A stretch of DNA of 64,000 nt, taken from contig CAWBTA010000006.1 of the NCBI GenBank assembly GCA_963791625.1, positions 1,488,001-1,552,000 on the forward strand, written 5' to 3'. The stretch comes from JANMCE01 sp963791625 (GTDB lineage: Bacteria; Actinomycetota; Acidimicrobiia; Acidimicrobiales; Ilumatobacteraceae). The notes under the pieces are model-generated. The model was not told the DNA's origin, ran no database searches, and saw only the letters and a list, made by a program, of their open reading frames with translations. This document shows, in pieces, positions 53,065 through 62,571 of the stretch. Within the stretch, counting starts at the first letter, position 1, and each line of letters starts with the position of its first letter. The position numbers and the translations under genes were made by a program.

Positions 53065-54477
53065 ATGGGAACAGAACTGTGGCGTCACGGCGCCGGCGAG
53101 TTGGCGGGAATGATCGCGAACAAAGAAGTGTCGTCGCGAGAGGTAGTGGACGCTCACCTCGACCGCATCGCGAAAGTAAACCCACATCTGAACGCAATCG
53201 TCCGCCACCTTGGCGATGAGGCTCGCGCCGGCGCCGACGCGGCCGACCGAGCTCAGGCCGGCGGCGCGGCATTGGGGCCGCTGCACGGTGTGCCGTTTAC
53301 CATCAAGGAAAATATCGACCTGGCGGGCACGCCAACCACAAACTCGTTGCCGGCCTTAGCGGACGCCATGGCCTCGACGGACGCGCCGATCGTGGAACGC
53401 ATGAAGGCAGCGGGCGCGATCCCCATCGGACGCACGAACTTGCCCGACCTCGGCTTGCGGGTCAGCACCAGTTCTTCCTTGCACGGTCTCACGCGGAACC
53501 CGTGGCACCCTGATCGCACCGCTGGTGGCTCGTCGGGCGGCGAGGGTTCGGCGCTGGCCAGTGGGATGTCACCGATCGGGTTGGGGAACGACATCGGCGG
53601 GTCACTACGCAACCCGGCTCATTGCTGCGGCATCGCATCCATCAAACCGACGCAGCTTCGGGTTCCGCACGCCACCGTTGTACCGCCAGAGGACGGCATG
53701 CTGACCGCGCAGTTCATGTTGTCGGATGGACCAATGGCCCGATCGGTCGCAGATGTGCGGCTCGGCCTTCGAACCATCGCGGGTGCTCATCGCCGTGATC
53801 CGTACAGCGCGCCCGTGCCACTCGACGGCATGGGGCCAACGACGGGCAAGCTTCGCATCGGTGTCGTCACCGACCCCGCCGGAAGCCCGACCCACGCTCA
53901 CGTCAGTTCATCGGTTCGCACCGCAGCCGATGCGCTGAGCGACGCCGGTCATCACGTGAGCGATGCAGAGCTGCCCCGATTCACCGACATCGCGCAGCTG
54001 TGGGGCGCATGGCTGGCCGCGGATCTCCGCACCATGCTCCCGCTCCTCGAGATGGTGATGGGCCCTGATGCCATCGCGTTCTTGCGCATGACTGAAGAAG
54101 CCACGCCGCACGCATCGGTGGATGACTATGTCGCCATGCAGACCACTCGCCAGACCATCGCCCGCGAGTGGGCGGCGTTCTTTGCCGACTACGACGCCAT
54201 TCTGCTGCCGGTTTGGACCCACCCGGCGTTCACGCATGATGCCGACATCGCCAGTGCAGAAGCCGTCGCCCACACGCTCGATCAACTCCGCCCAGTTCTG
54301 CCTGCGAACCTGCTCGGCCTACCCGCCGCGGTCGTGCCCGCCGCGATCCACGATAGCCTCCCGATGGGCGTACAGATCATGGCTGACCGTTGGCAGGACC
54401 TCACGGCCCTCGCAGTGGCCGAAGACATCGAGCGCGCCGTCGGCCGGTTCACACCCATCGATCCGGTTCTGGCGTAG
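53065..54477 (+). CDS. Amidase (amidase signature family)
   Basis: 470 residues from ATG 53065, preceded by a GGGGGT. Ser-cisSer-Lys triad: K81 in GVPFTIKENIDLAG, the cis-serine in TAGGSSGGEGSAL, and the nucleophile S179 in GNDIGGSLRNPAH. Small-molecule amidases of this group hydrolyse diverse amides; this is not GatA by context or by N-terminal sequence. It lies between menA and menE, 3 bp before menE, and is probably co-transcribed with it without being part of the pathway. Confidence 0.9.
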   Translation: MGTELWRHGAGELAGMIANKEVSSREVVDAHLDRIAKVNPHLNAIVRHLGDEARAGADAADRAQAGGAALGPLHGVPFTIKENIDLAGTPTTNSLPALADAMASTDAPIVERMKAAGAIPIGRTNLPDLGLRVSTSSSLHGLTRNPWHPDRTAGGSSGGEGSALASGMSPIGLGNDIGGSLRNPAHCCGIASIKPTQLRVPHATVVPPEDGMLTAQFMLSDGPMARSVADVRLGLRTIAGAHRRDPYSAPVPLDGMGPTTGKLRIGVVTDPAGSPTHAHVSSSVRTAADALSDAGHHVSDAELPRFTDIAQLWGAWLAADLRTMLPLLEMVMGPDAIAFLRMTEEATPHASVDDYVAMQTTRQTIAREWAAFFADYDAILLPVWTHPAFTHDADIASAEAVAHTLDQLRPVLPANLLGLPAAVVPAAIHDSLPMGVQIMADRWQDLTALAVAEDIERAVGRFTPIDPVLA

Positions 54478-54480
54478 TCC

Positions 54481-55626
54481 GTGCGCAAGCTGGTGGCGTT
54501 GGCGATGCCGGGTGGCCCCGGTTTCGTCGACGCGCTCCAGCGCATCTGGGACGCGGGAGACGCCGTCTTCCCCGTTGACCTCCGGCTCCCGAAGCCCGCT
54601 CGTGACCGAGTCCTTCAGGCGATCGCACCGGCGGCAGTAGTGGATGAGACCGGTCGCTCTGCCGTGTCCGGCGCCCGACCGATCGAGGAGGGCGATGCCC
54701 TCGTGGTCGCCACAAGCGGCTCGTCGGGCGAGCCCAAAGGTGTCGTCCTCACCCACGACGCGGTGCGAGCAAGCGCCCTCGCTACCACGGGATGGATCGG
54801 ACGCGACCCGGGCGATCATTGGCTGGCGTGTCTTCCACTCGCGCATGTCGGCGGGTTGTCGGTCATCACCCGAGCGCTCGCCATGGGCACCGCGCTGACG
54901 GTGTTGGCGACGGTAGATCCCAAAGAGATTCGAGCGAGCAGGGCGACGTTGATTTCGCTCGTGCCCGCCGCGCTCGACCGCATCGATGTCAAGCAGTTCC
55001 GTTGCATCGTTCTTGGCGGTTCTCGACCGCCCGCCGATCGCCCGGCCAACAGCGTCGCGACCTATGGCCTGACCGAGACGGGCAGCGGCATTGTGTACGA
55101 CGGTTACCCGCTCGACGGTGTCCAGCTACGGATTGTCGAAGGCCGCATCGAGGTGCGCGGACCAATGTTGTTGCGTTCCTATCGGGACGGGCGAGACCCA
55201 AAGTCCGCCGACGGGTGGCTACCGACAGGTGACCTCGGCTCGCTTGCCGACGACGGCCGATTGAGCGTGTTCGGTCGAGCGGGAGACCTCATCATCACCG
55301 GTGGCGAAAATGTATGGCCGGAGACCGTGGAAGCCGTGCTCCTGCGGCACCCTGCGGTAGCTGATGTTGCCGTTGCCGGCGTCACGGATCCGGCATGGGG
55401 CCAGGCCGTCACGGCCATTGTCGTGCCCCGCGACCCAGCCTCACCCCCAACGCTCGACGGACTTCGAGACTGGGTGAAAGCGGAACTACCGGCATTTTGT
55501 GCTCCCCATCGGCTTAGGCTGGTCGATGCCATTCCTCGCACCGCGCTGGGCAAAATCCGACGCTCAGAGGTGTCCGCCATCGTCGATCGGCAGGAATGCG
55601 CGGAGTCCGTTCAGCCGTTTCGGTAG
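54481..55626 (+). CDS. menE: o-Succinylbenzoate-CoA ligase
   Basis: ANL-family adenylating enzyme, 381 residues, as short as actinobacterial MenE usually is. P-loop-like VVATSGSSGEPKGVVLTH, then LPLAHVGGLSVI, ATYGLTETGSG, LPTGDLGSL, RAGDLIITGGENVWP and the C-terminal lysine in RTALGKIRR. GTG start. Placed with menD, menH and menA, so the assignment is strong. Confidence 0.93.
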   Translation: MRKLVALAMPGGPGFVDALQRIWDAGDAVFPVDLRLPKPARDRVLQAIAPAAVVDETGRSAVSGARPIEEGDALVVATSGSSGEPKGVVLTHDAVRASALATTGWIGRDPGDHWLACLPLAHVGGLSVITRALAMGTALTVLATVDPKEIRASRATLISLVPAALDRIDVKQFRCIVLGGSRPPADRPANSVATYGLTETGSGIVYDGYPLDGVQLRIVEGRIEVRGPMLLRSYRDGRDPKSADGWLPTGDLGSLADDGRLSVFGRAGDLIITGGENVWPETVEAVLLRHPAVADVAVAGVTDPAWGQAVTAIVVPRDPASPPTLDGLRDWVKAELPAFCAPHRLRLVDAIPRTALGKIRRSEVSAIVDRQECAESVQPFR

Positions 55627-56307
55627 GCCGCGGCGATCGCCGCGATGTGGCGGGCGTCGGTGCCGCAGCAGCCACCGAGGATGCTGATCTGTCCGTTGGC
55701 CCCGTGTAGTGCGGTGAGCTGACCGCCGAACTCGGTGGGATCGCCATCGTCCAACTCGGTGCTGTCGTCCAACTCGGCGTGGCTTTGGCGTGACGCATTC
55801 GCGCGGATGCCACGAACACGTCCGAGGCCCGCAGTCGATTCGGTGAGTACTGGGGTGAAGTGGTCGGGGTGCGCGCAGTTGATCATGAAGTACGCGGCAG
55901 CGGTGTCGGTCTCGGCATCGACTGTCTCGATGGCTTCAGCCAGGCTCATTCCGGACGGGAGGCGTCCGTCGGTCTCCACGGTGAACGACACCACAGCTGG
56001 CATTGAACGTTCGCTCGCAGCCCTGACGAACCCGATTGCTTCGGCAACGTTCGTCAACGTTAGGGCGGTCAGGAGGTCGACCCCACTGCCTGCCAATACC
56101 TCGACCTGCGGTCGGTGGTAGGCCAATGCTTCGTCGGCGCTTGCGGGACCCAGGTCTGAGTAGGCGTCCCCCCTCACCCGACGACTCCTCATGCAGAACG
56201 AACGACGCGAACTCGGGGAGATCGACTCCCTTGTTGAAGATCAGGTCCGTTTCGATCCCACCGTCGGTCACGAAAAGTGATCCACTTAACTGCGGCAACT
56301 CCGACAC
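55611..56307 (-). pseudogene. Homocysteine S-methyltransferase-family pseudogene with internal deletion
   Basis: The N-terminal piece (GTG 56307: VTDGGIETDLIFNKGVDLPEFASFVL) and C-terminal piece (RGDAYSDL..., TALTLTNVAEAIG, VSFTVETDGRLPSG, FMINCAHPDHF, RGIRANAS, LGGCCGTDARH) are typical of the family, including the zinc-binding cysteines of GGCCGT. They join near 56165-56175 in different frames, and the roughly 80-90 residues that normally separate them are missing. Two events, a deletion and a frame change, make a sequencing slip an insufficient explanation. The 3' end overlaps menE by 16 bp. Confidence 0.8.
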
Positions 56308-56399
56308 GAAGTACCCCCAAATGAGAAAGCCGTAGCAACAACGCCCGGCGATGCGCACAGGTTGCTCGGACAGCTCCCAGAATACACAGAACGCGAAAG

Positions 56400-56975
56400 G
56401 TGACAGACTTCAATTTCGTGGGCGACAACGGTCATCCGATTTGGCTGCGGAGGTTCCTCGACCAGGGCACGACGTGGCAGAAGTCGCTCCTGGCGTTCGG
56501 AGCGATTGCCGGTGCGCTGCTCGCCATCGGTGGTCTCGCCGCCGCGATCAACAGGCTAGTAGACGGCGGCGACGCCCCGACGAGATCCGAATCGGCGACG
56601 ACCTCGGCCTTTGGCGGCGGGCGCGTCTTCCGGAGGGCCGATCCGCTCAAGAGCGAGACCGCTGACGCCAACGAGTTAGTGGCACTGCTCACGTTGGCCG
56701 CTCGCGCCTATTCGACGGACCCCAGCTCTCCCGACTCCCGCATCATGCTCGACTTTCACGTCGACGCTGAGCCCCAGGACAGCGGGAGGATCAAGTTGGG
56801 CTACGGCTGTCCGAACGAGCCGCCCTGTGAGGCCGCTCTGCAGGCGTGGGAACCAACGATGTTCGACGTCAATCAGGGTGCGACTCTCTTCGAGGGCGTC
56901 TACGTCGTGAGGATCCAACGAGGTCAGCCGGACCGAAACCTCGAGTTCGGTCTTCGCAAGGTCGCGTCGAACTGA
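56400..56975 (+). CDS. Hypothetical membrane-anchored protein
   Basis: 191 residues from GTG 56400. One hydrophobic segment (about 29-51, SLLAFGAIAGALLAIGGLAAA) follows a short N-terminal cytoplasmic part; the rest (52-191) is soluble with two close cysteines (GCPNEPPCE), which might form a disulfide outside the membrane. No family recognised. It stands alone between the methyltransferase remnant and two minus-strand SDR genes. Confidence 0.6.
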   Translation: MTDFNFVGDNGHPIWLRRFLDQGTTWQKSLLAFGAIAGALLAIGGLAAAINRLVDGGDAPTRSESATTSAFGGGRVFRRADPLKSETADANELVALLTLAARAYSTDPSSPDSRIMLDFHVDAEPQDSGRIKLGYGCPNEPPCEAALQAWEPTMFDVNQGATLFEGVYVVRIQRGQPDRNLEFGLRKVASN

Positions 56976-57097
56976 CACGCTGAAATCGACAACAATGTCG
57001 CCGCAAGGACCCGATGTGTCATCACCGCGCCCGCTGGCCACAACGAAGCTGGCGGTGCCGGGCGCTGCCGGTCACGCAAGGATCTCTGGCGCAGAAA

Positions 57098-57847
57098 CTA
57101 GCGGCCCCCGCCGACGTCGAGGATGGCACCCGTGGTGTAGCTGGCAGCCTCCGAGAGCAACCAAACGATGGCACCAGCGATCTCGTTGGCGGTGCCAGGC
57201 CGTTGCATGGGGATAAGTGGACTCACCCGTTGTGCTCGGTCGGGTTGACCACCGCTGGCGTGAATATCGGTGTCGATCACGCCGGGCCGCACCGCATTGA
57301 CCCGGACACCTTCAGTTGCCACCTCCTTTGACAGGCCCACGGTCATGGCGTCGATCGCAGCCTTTGACGCGGCATAGTCGACGTACTCCCCCGGCCCACC
57401 GATGGCGGCGGCACGCGACGAGATGTTTACGATCGAACCACCAACGCCACCGTGCAGGGTCGACATCCGAAGAACCGCCTCACGAGCACAGAGCAGCGAG
57501 CCGCGGACATTCACTGCGAACATGCGGTCGATACGTTCGACCGAGTATTCATCGAGCCGACTCTTCGGAGCCACGACGCCGGCATTGTTCACGAGGGCCG
57601 ACAGCACACCAAGCTCAGCGTCGATGCGCTGAAACATGGCCAACACATCGGACTCGGAAGCGACATCGCCCTGGACCGCAATCGCCCTCGCTCCGACCGC
57701 TCGACACACGGCCGCAACGCGCTCGGCGGCATCGGCATCATTGGCGTAGTTGATCGCAACGTCGTAGCCGTGTTGGGCCAGCATCACACACGTCGCCGCG
57801 CCGATACCGCGTGACCCGCCAGTGACCAGAGCGACGGGTCGGGTCAC
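57098..57847 (-). CDS. SDR-family oxidoreductase
   Basis: 249 residues. GGSRGIG cofactor loop, NNAGVV, catalytic Ser in NISSRAAA and YxxxK as YAASKAAI, with a C-terminal GAILDVGGGR. The FabG-like length suggests oxidation or reduction of a small alcohol or ketone; the substrate is unknown. Overlaps the following SDR gene upstream by 4 bp, so they form a pair. Confidence 0.88.
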   Translation of the reverse strand: MTRPVALVTGGSRGIGAATCVMLAQHGYDVAINYANDADAAERVAAVCRAVGARAIAVQGDVASESDVLAMFQRIDAELGVLSALVNNAGVVAPKSRLDEYSVERIDRMFAVNVRGSLLCAREAVLRMSTLHGGVGGSIVNISSRAAAIGGPGEYVDYAASKAAIDAMTVGLSKEVATEGVRVNAVRPGVIDTDIHASGGQPDRAQRVSPLIPMQRPGTANEIAGAIVWLLSEAASYTTGAILDVGGGR

Positions 57848-58596
57848 GACAGGGCACTGCTGCGAACACCAGCGCCGCCGTCGATGACGTAGGTGTCACC
57901 CGTCATCCAGTTCGCTGCCTCGCTGGCCAGGAACAGCGCGAGGTTGGCGATGTCCTGCGGCTCACCCAGCCGCTTCAGCGGCATTTGCGCCGCCAACTTT
58001 TCGCCGAAATTGTCCACCAGCACTTTGGCGAAATCGGTCTTCACCAAGCCTGGCGCGATGCCAACGACGCGGGTCGGCCCGAGTTCGCCGGCGAGCTGGC
58101 GAGTGAGGTGAATGATGGCGGCCTTGGTGAGGTTGTACACGCCGAGTCCGGGTTCGGTGCGAATACCACCGACGGATGCGATGTTGATGATGACGCCAGG
58201 CTGGGCTTTCATGGACGCCTCCCACACCGCCGTTGCCCAAAACAGCGGGCCGCGAAGATTCACCTCGAAGGTCTTGTCGAACTGACTTTCGCTCACGCCC
58301 AACGTGGCGCCGTAGTAGGGGTTGGTGGCCGCGTTGTTTACCAGAATGTCAACGGCCCCGAAACGCTCGATGGTGGCAGCAACGCAGGCCTTGGCGTCCT
58401 CCACTCGACCTGCGTTTCCGGCGAAGACCGCGGTCTCCCCGCCGATGTCGGCCGCAACGGCTTCAAGTGCGTCGATCTTGCGGGAGGTCAGCATCACTTT
58501 GGCCCCCGCATCGGCATAGGTCTTGGCGATGGCAGCGCCGATGCCGCGCGATGCGCCGGTTACCAGGGCAACTTTTCCGTCGAGTCTGAGATCCAT
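57844..58596 (-). CDS. SDR-family oxidoreductase
   Basis: 250 residues. GASRGIG loop, NNAATNPYYG, Ser in NIASVGG, YxxxK as YNLTKAAI, and the end MTGDTYVIDGGAG. The ATNPYYG and TEPGLGVYNLTKAA segments are typical of a group of actinobacterial SDRs often linked to acyl-CoA or steroid metabolism, though no such partner is adjacent. First gene of the SDR pair. Confidence 0.88.
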   Translation of the reverse strand: MDLRLDGKVALVTGASRGIGAAIAKTYADAGAKVMLTSRKIDALEAVAADIGGETAVFAGNAGRVEDAKACVAATIERFGAVDILVNNAATNPYYGATLGVSESQFDKTFEVNLRGPLFWATAVWEASMKAQPGVIINIASVGGIRTEPGLGVYNLTKAAIIHLTRQLAGELGPTRVVGIAPGLVKTDFAKVLVDNFGEKLAAQMPLKRLGEPQDIANLALFLASEAANWMTGDTYVIDGGAGVRSSALS

Positions 58597-58614
58597 GACG
58601 GCCGACTCTAACCA

Positions 58615-58706
58615 TGTCTGCTTCGCTGGCTCGCTACCGCTCGCTATCGCTCATAAGCCGTGTCTGCTTCGCTGGCTCGCTACCGCTCGCTATCGCTCAG
58701 AGGCCG
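58615..58706. repeat. Two tandem copies of a 46-bp repeat
   Basis: 58615-58660 and 58661-58706 are identical at 44 of 46 positions (differences at unit positions 40 and 42). The unit is built of GCTCGCTA/CGCTCGCTAT-like words. The second copy ends directly at the -10 box of yyaL. It is non-coding and lies between the divergent SDR and yyaL genes. Confidence 0.9.
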
Positions 58707-58712
58707 TAGCCT
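58707..58712 (+). promoter_or_regulatory. -10 box of yyaL
   Basis: TAGCCT placed exactly 6 nt before ATG 58719, directly after the 46-bp tandem repeat; fits a leaderless transcript. Confidence 0.55.
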
Positions 58713-58718
58713 TGCCCC

Positions 58719-60687
58719 ATGAATCGTCTGGGCCAGGAAACGTCACCATATCTTCGACAGCACAAGGACAATCCGGTCGACTGGTATCCCTGGGGGCCTG
58801 AGGCAATGGCAGCGGCGGCCGAGCGCGACGTACCGATTCTGTTATCTGTCGGGTATTCGGCCTGCCACTGGTGTCATGTGATGGCGCACGAGTGTTTCGA
58901 AGACGCCGAGGTGGCCGAGGTGATGAATCGCCTCTATGTCTGCGTCAAGGTTGACCGTGAAGAACGGCCCGACGTCGACTCGGTCTATATGGACGCGGTG
59001 CAGGCCATGAGCGGGCGCGGCGGCTGGCCCATGACGGTGTTTATGACCGCTGACGGGCGACCGTTCTTCGGCGGCACCTACTTCCCGAAGGAAGGCTTCC
59101 TCCGCTTGATGGGCGCCGTGGACGACGCGTGGCGTGACCGTCGTGCCGATCTGATCGGACAGGCCGATCAGTTGACCGTTGCCATCGCCCGCACCAGCCA
59201 GGTAGAACCGGCCGAGGGTTTGCCCGGCCCGGAGGAGTTGAACGCCGCGCTCGCGCAGCTCGCTCAGCGCTTCGACCCTCAGTTCGGCGGCTTTGGCGAA
59301 GCACCCAAGTTCCCCTCCACCATGAGTCTCGACCTTGTGCTGCGCGCCTATCTCGCCACCCATAATCCTGACGCGCTCACCATCGTCACCAGGAGTCTCG
59401 AAGGTATGGCGGGCGGCGGTATCTACGACCATCTCGGAGGCGGGTTCGCCCGATATTCGGTGGATGCCGAGTGGCTGGTGCCGCACTTCGAAAAGATGCT
59501 CTACGACCAGGCCCTCCTGGTGCGTATTTACACCCACGCCTTCCAGGTGACCAACGACGAGCGTTGGAAGCAGGTTGTCGAGGAAACGATCGCCTACGTG
59601 ATGCGCGACCTGAGCCAACCCGAGGGCGGCTTTTCGTCCGCTGAGGATGCCGACTCGCTCGACGCCACCGGCCACAGCCACGAGGGCATCTTCTACACCT
59701 GGACCATTGATGAGATGAAGGCCGTACTGGGCGACCGGGCCGATGCCGCCATTGCTTGGTACGGCGCCACGGCGGGCGGCAACTTCGAGGGACGCAACAT
59801 TCCCTGCCGCCCGATTGGCGCACCGATCGCCCGGTCGGCGGACATCGAAGCGGCCCGGGCCGCGTTGTTCGAGGCCCGTCTCCCCCGGCCCCGCCCAGGC
59901 CTGGACGACAAGGTGCTGGCCGAATGGAACGGCCTCATGTTCGGCGCCATCGCCGAGGCCGGCGCAGCCTTTGGGCGGCTCGACTGGATCTCCGCTGCCG
60001 AACGTTGCGCCGGCTTCCTGTGCGACAACCTGCGGGTCAACAACCGTTGGCGTCGGTCGTGGCAACGTGATGGTGGCGCCCGCCACGACGCCCTCGCCGC
60101 CGATCATGCCGCGCTGGCCGAGGCGTTCATCATGCTGGGCGCGGCGTCGGGGAAGGCTCGCTGGATCGAGGAAGCCCAGTCGGTAGCCAACGATCTCCTC
60201 GACCATTTCTGGGACGCCGACAACGGCGGCGTGTTCACCACTGCGAACGACGGCGAGCAGCTCATCACCCGCCAGAAGGATCTCATGGACAACGCCACAC
60301 CTGGCGCCAACTCCATGGCCGCCAACGCCCTCTACCGGCTTTCGGCGCTGACCGGCGAGCGGCGCTACCACGAGCACGCCAATCGCATTCTGCAACTGGT
60401 CGGCAATGTCATCCCGCAGGCGCCGTCGGCCTTCAGTCACATGCTGGCCGCCATCCAGATTGCTCACATCGGTATGTACGAAGTGGTCATCGTGGGAGAC
60501 CGACCCGACCTGGTCGCCGCCGTGCAGGCCACGTGGCAGCCGAACGCGGTTCTGGCGTGGGGCGAACCGTTCGACAGCCCGCTGTGGGAAGGCCGCACCG
60601 ACGGACAACGCCTACGTGTGCGAGAACTTCACCTGTCAGATTCCGGTCACAACGGCCGAGGACCTTCTGACACAATTGAGCTTGTGA
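58719..60687 (+). CDS. yyaL: Thioredoxin-domain DUF255 protein (YyaL/SSP411 type), 3' end shifted by one base
   Basis: Corrected length 655 residues. The N-terminal thioredoxin-like domain has SACHWCHVMAHECF (CxxC at 49-52); then a long (alpha/alpha)6-barrel domain like glycoside-processing epimerases (for example GGGIYDHLGGGFARYSVDAEWLVPHFEKML). The enzyme function of the family is not established. The normal C-terminus NAYVCENFTCQIPVT is present, but in the +1 frame after the GG at 60603-60604; dropping one G restores it and its stop at 60685-60687. Uncorrected, the frame runs into the next gene and mimics a 952-residue fusion. Confidence 0.9.
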
Positions 60688-61577
60688 TGTCCGACCGCGT
60701 GCTTTCGCCTCACGTCACGGTGCTCACCGGGCAGGACAACGGCAAGTATCCGCACGGCAACTCGGTACTGATCTCCGGCACCGAGGGCGTGGTGCTGATC
60801 GACCCTTCGCTGTCCATTAGCGAGCGTGGCGGCGCGGGTGCCACCGTCGACCGGGTGCTGATAAGCCACGCGCACGAGGACCACGTTGCGGGGCTCCACC
60901 TCTTCCCCCACAGCCAGGTGCACGCGCATAGCGACGACCTCCTCGGAGTGCGGTCCCTCGACGGACTCATGACCGTCTACGGGCTGCCGGATGATGCAGA
61001 ACGCGAGTTTCGAGTTTCGATCGCCAACGACTTCCACTACCAAGCCCGACCCGACGCTACCGGCTTCGCCGACGGGGACATCTTCGATCTCGGCGGTACC
61101 ACGGTCCGGTGCGTCCACCTGGCCGGGCACACCCGCGGCCACTCAGGCTTTTACGTGGAACCTGACGGCGTGTTCTTCGTGGGCGACATCGACCTCACCG
61201 GTTTCGGCCCGTATTACGGGGATCACTGGTCTTCGCTCACCGACTTCGAAGCCGCCATAGACAAAGTGCGCCACATCGAGGCGAAGCACTACGTCACCTT
61301 TCACCAAAAGGGCGTGATCGATGGCCGGCAGACCTTCAACCAGATGCTCGATGCGTTCGCATCTGTCATCGGCAAGCGTGAGGCCGCCATGCTGGCATTC
61401 CTGTCCGAGCCCCACACCATTGATGAGATGGCCGCACACCGCTTCGTCTACCGACCCGGCGCCGAGGGCGTGTTCTTCGCCAGCGTTGAAGCCCGCACCG
61501 CATCGTTGCATCTGCAACGACTCCTCCCAACCGGCGCGGTCCTGGAGATCGAGCCAGGGTTGTATCGAGCCGCCTAA
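60687..61577 (+). CDS. Metallo-beta-lactamase-fold hydrolase
   Basis: 296 residues from ATG 60687, which overlaps the corrected yyaL stop by one base pair (TGATG). Metal-binding HAHEDH at 61-66, then H in LAGHTRGHSGF and D in FFVGDIDLTGFGP, and a C-terminal H in YVTFHQKG. The family spans glyoxalase II-like and other hydrolases; the substrate is unknown. The real N-terminus MSDRVLSPHVTVLTG shows it is a separate gene, not a domain of YyaL. Confidence 0.88.
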   Translation: MSDRVLSPHVTVLTGQDNGKYPHGNSVLISGTEGVVLIDPSLSISERGGAGATVDRVLISHAHEDHVAGLHLFPHSQVHAHSDDLLGVRSLDGLMTVYGLPDDAEREFRVSIANDFHYQARPDATGFADGDIFDLGGTTVRCVHLAGHTRGHSGFYVEPDGVFFVGDIDLTGFGPYYGDHWSSLTDFEAAIDKVRHIEAKHYVTFHQKGVIDGRQTFNQMLDAFASVIGKREAAMLAFLSEPHTIDEMAAHRFVYRPGAEGVFFASVEARTASLHLQRLLPTGAVLEIEPGLYRAA

Positions 61578-61647
61578 TGTCGGCATCGGTCAACAATTCG
61601 ATCGGATCGGGAACTTTTGAACGACGACGGATCGTCGAACTCGCATC

Positions 61648-62274
61648 ATGAGTTCACCGCCCAACCGATCGCCGATCACGTCTCAACCAAGATTCAGCGG
61701 CGTCGTCCCGTTGCTGGTGACGTTGATGTCGTTGCCTTTTTCCGCTTCGTGTGGCAATTCGTCCCGCGCACCCGATCTAGCGGCTGCGACGGCCCCAAAG
61801 ACCGCGATCGCGATGTGCGCCGCCATAGCGCCTCTTCCACGCGGACCCGGACCCAGCATGCCCATCTCTGTGGCCGACTTCGTGAGCCACCTCACCGAAA
61901 CCGATCCAACCATTGGGGGTATCTGGTCCGACGGAGTTTCCGAGGTCTTGAACCTCAGTGTCACGAAGGACGAACAGGCGAAGCGGGATGCGCTCGCACC
62001 ACTAATCCTTCCGTGGAGGCTCAACGTCATCCACGCTGAATTCAGTCATTCTGAACTCTGGTCCGTCCAACAAGCCTTGTCCGATTCATTGCCCGTTGAC
62101 GTGAATCTGAAGTACGTCACGTCGCTCGGCATCGACGAGCGCCGAAACCGCGTTGCGATTCACATGCTCGATATTTCCGACACCGCTCGCGCGGCCGTTA
62201 CCGCTGCAGTTGGGCCGCAGCCACCCTCGGTTTGTATCGATCCTGTTCCAGATACCCCTGCGTTCCCGGCCTGA
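61648..62274 (+). CDS. Hypothetical exported protein, possible lipoprotein
   Basis: 208 residues from ATG 61648. A hydrophobic N-terminal segment (about 18-34) ends in FSASCGNS, a poor lipobox (no Leu at -3) that might still be processed. The soluble rest has a final cysteine (PPSVCIDPVP) and no recognised domain. It lies alone between the metallo-hydrolase and a toxin-antitoxin pair. Confidence 0.55.
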   Translation: MSSPPNRSPITSQPRFSGVVPLLVTLMSLPFSASCGNSSRAPDLAAATAPKTAIAMCAAIAPLPRGPGPSMPISVADFVSHLTETDPTIGGIWSDGVSEVLNLSVTKDEQAKRDALAPLILPWRLNVIHAEFSHSELWSVQQALSDSLPVDVNLKYVTSLGIDERRNRVAIHMLDISDTARAAVTAAVGPQPPSVCIDPVPDTPAFPA

Positions 62275-62328
62275 CAGGCTGGGACCGGAGTCGAGATCGC
62301 TGTGGCTGTTTTGTCTTACGGTTTGTCG

Positions 62329-62334
62329 TATGAT
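62329..62334 (+). promoter_or_regulatory. -10 box of the MazEF-like pair
   Basis: TATGAT, close to the consensus TATAAT, exactly 6 nt before ATG 62341; the surrounding sequence is T-rich. Suggests a leaderless antitoxin message. Confidence 0.65.
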
Positions 62335-62340
62335 TGTCTC

Positions 62341-62571
62341 ATGACCGTTCTGAACTTTCGAACAGACGAGCGCTCGGAAAAGGCGTTGGCAGAGTTGATG
62401 TCCGACGGAACGACGGCCTCCGATGCGATTCGCCAGGCGCTCGTTGATGCCGTGCGTCTTCGACGGCGCGAACAGATGCGGGCCGAGTCTCGGGAGCTCA
62501 TGAATGATGAGGCCGACCGCGCTGAGTCCCGGCGCGTCTTGGCGGATATGGACGAACTCCGTGCGTGGTGA
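62341..62571 (+). CDS. Ribbon-helix-helix-like antitoxin
   Basis: 76 residues. TVLNFRTDERSEKALAELM and TASDAIRQALVDA form the beta-strand/helix/helix of a short DNA-binding antitoxin, followed by a charged helical tail (EQMRAESRELMNDEADRAE) suited to toxin binding. The toxin gene overlaps its last codons. It matches the antitoxins often paired with MazF in actinobacteria. Confidence 0.8.
   Translation: MTVLNFRTDERSEKALAELMSDGTTASDAIRQALVDAVRLRRREQMRAESRELMNDEADRAESRRVLADMDELRAW

Noticed and set aside
53065..54477. GatA subunit of the amidotransferase
   Set aside because: The amidase signature is present, but no gatB or gatC is near and the rest of the sequence lacks GatA-type features; a generic amidase fits better.
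58842..60608. 588-codon minus-strand open frame
   Set aside because: Antisense to yyaL, whose CxxC and barrel motifs are clear; long antisense frames are expected at this GC content.
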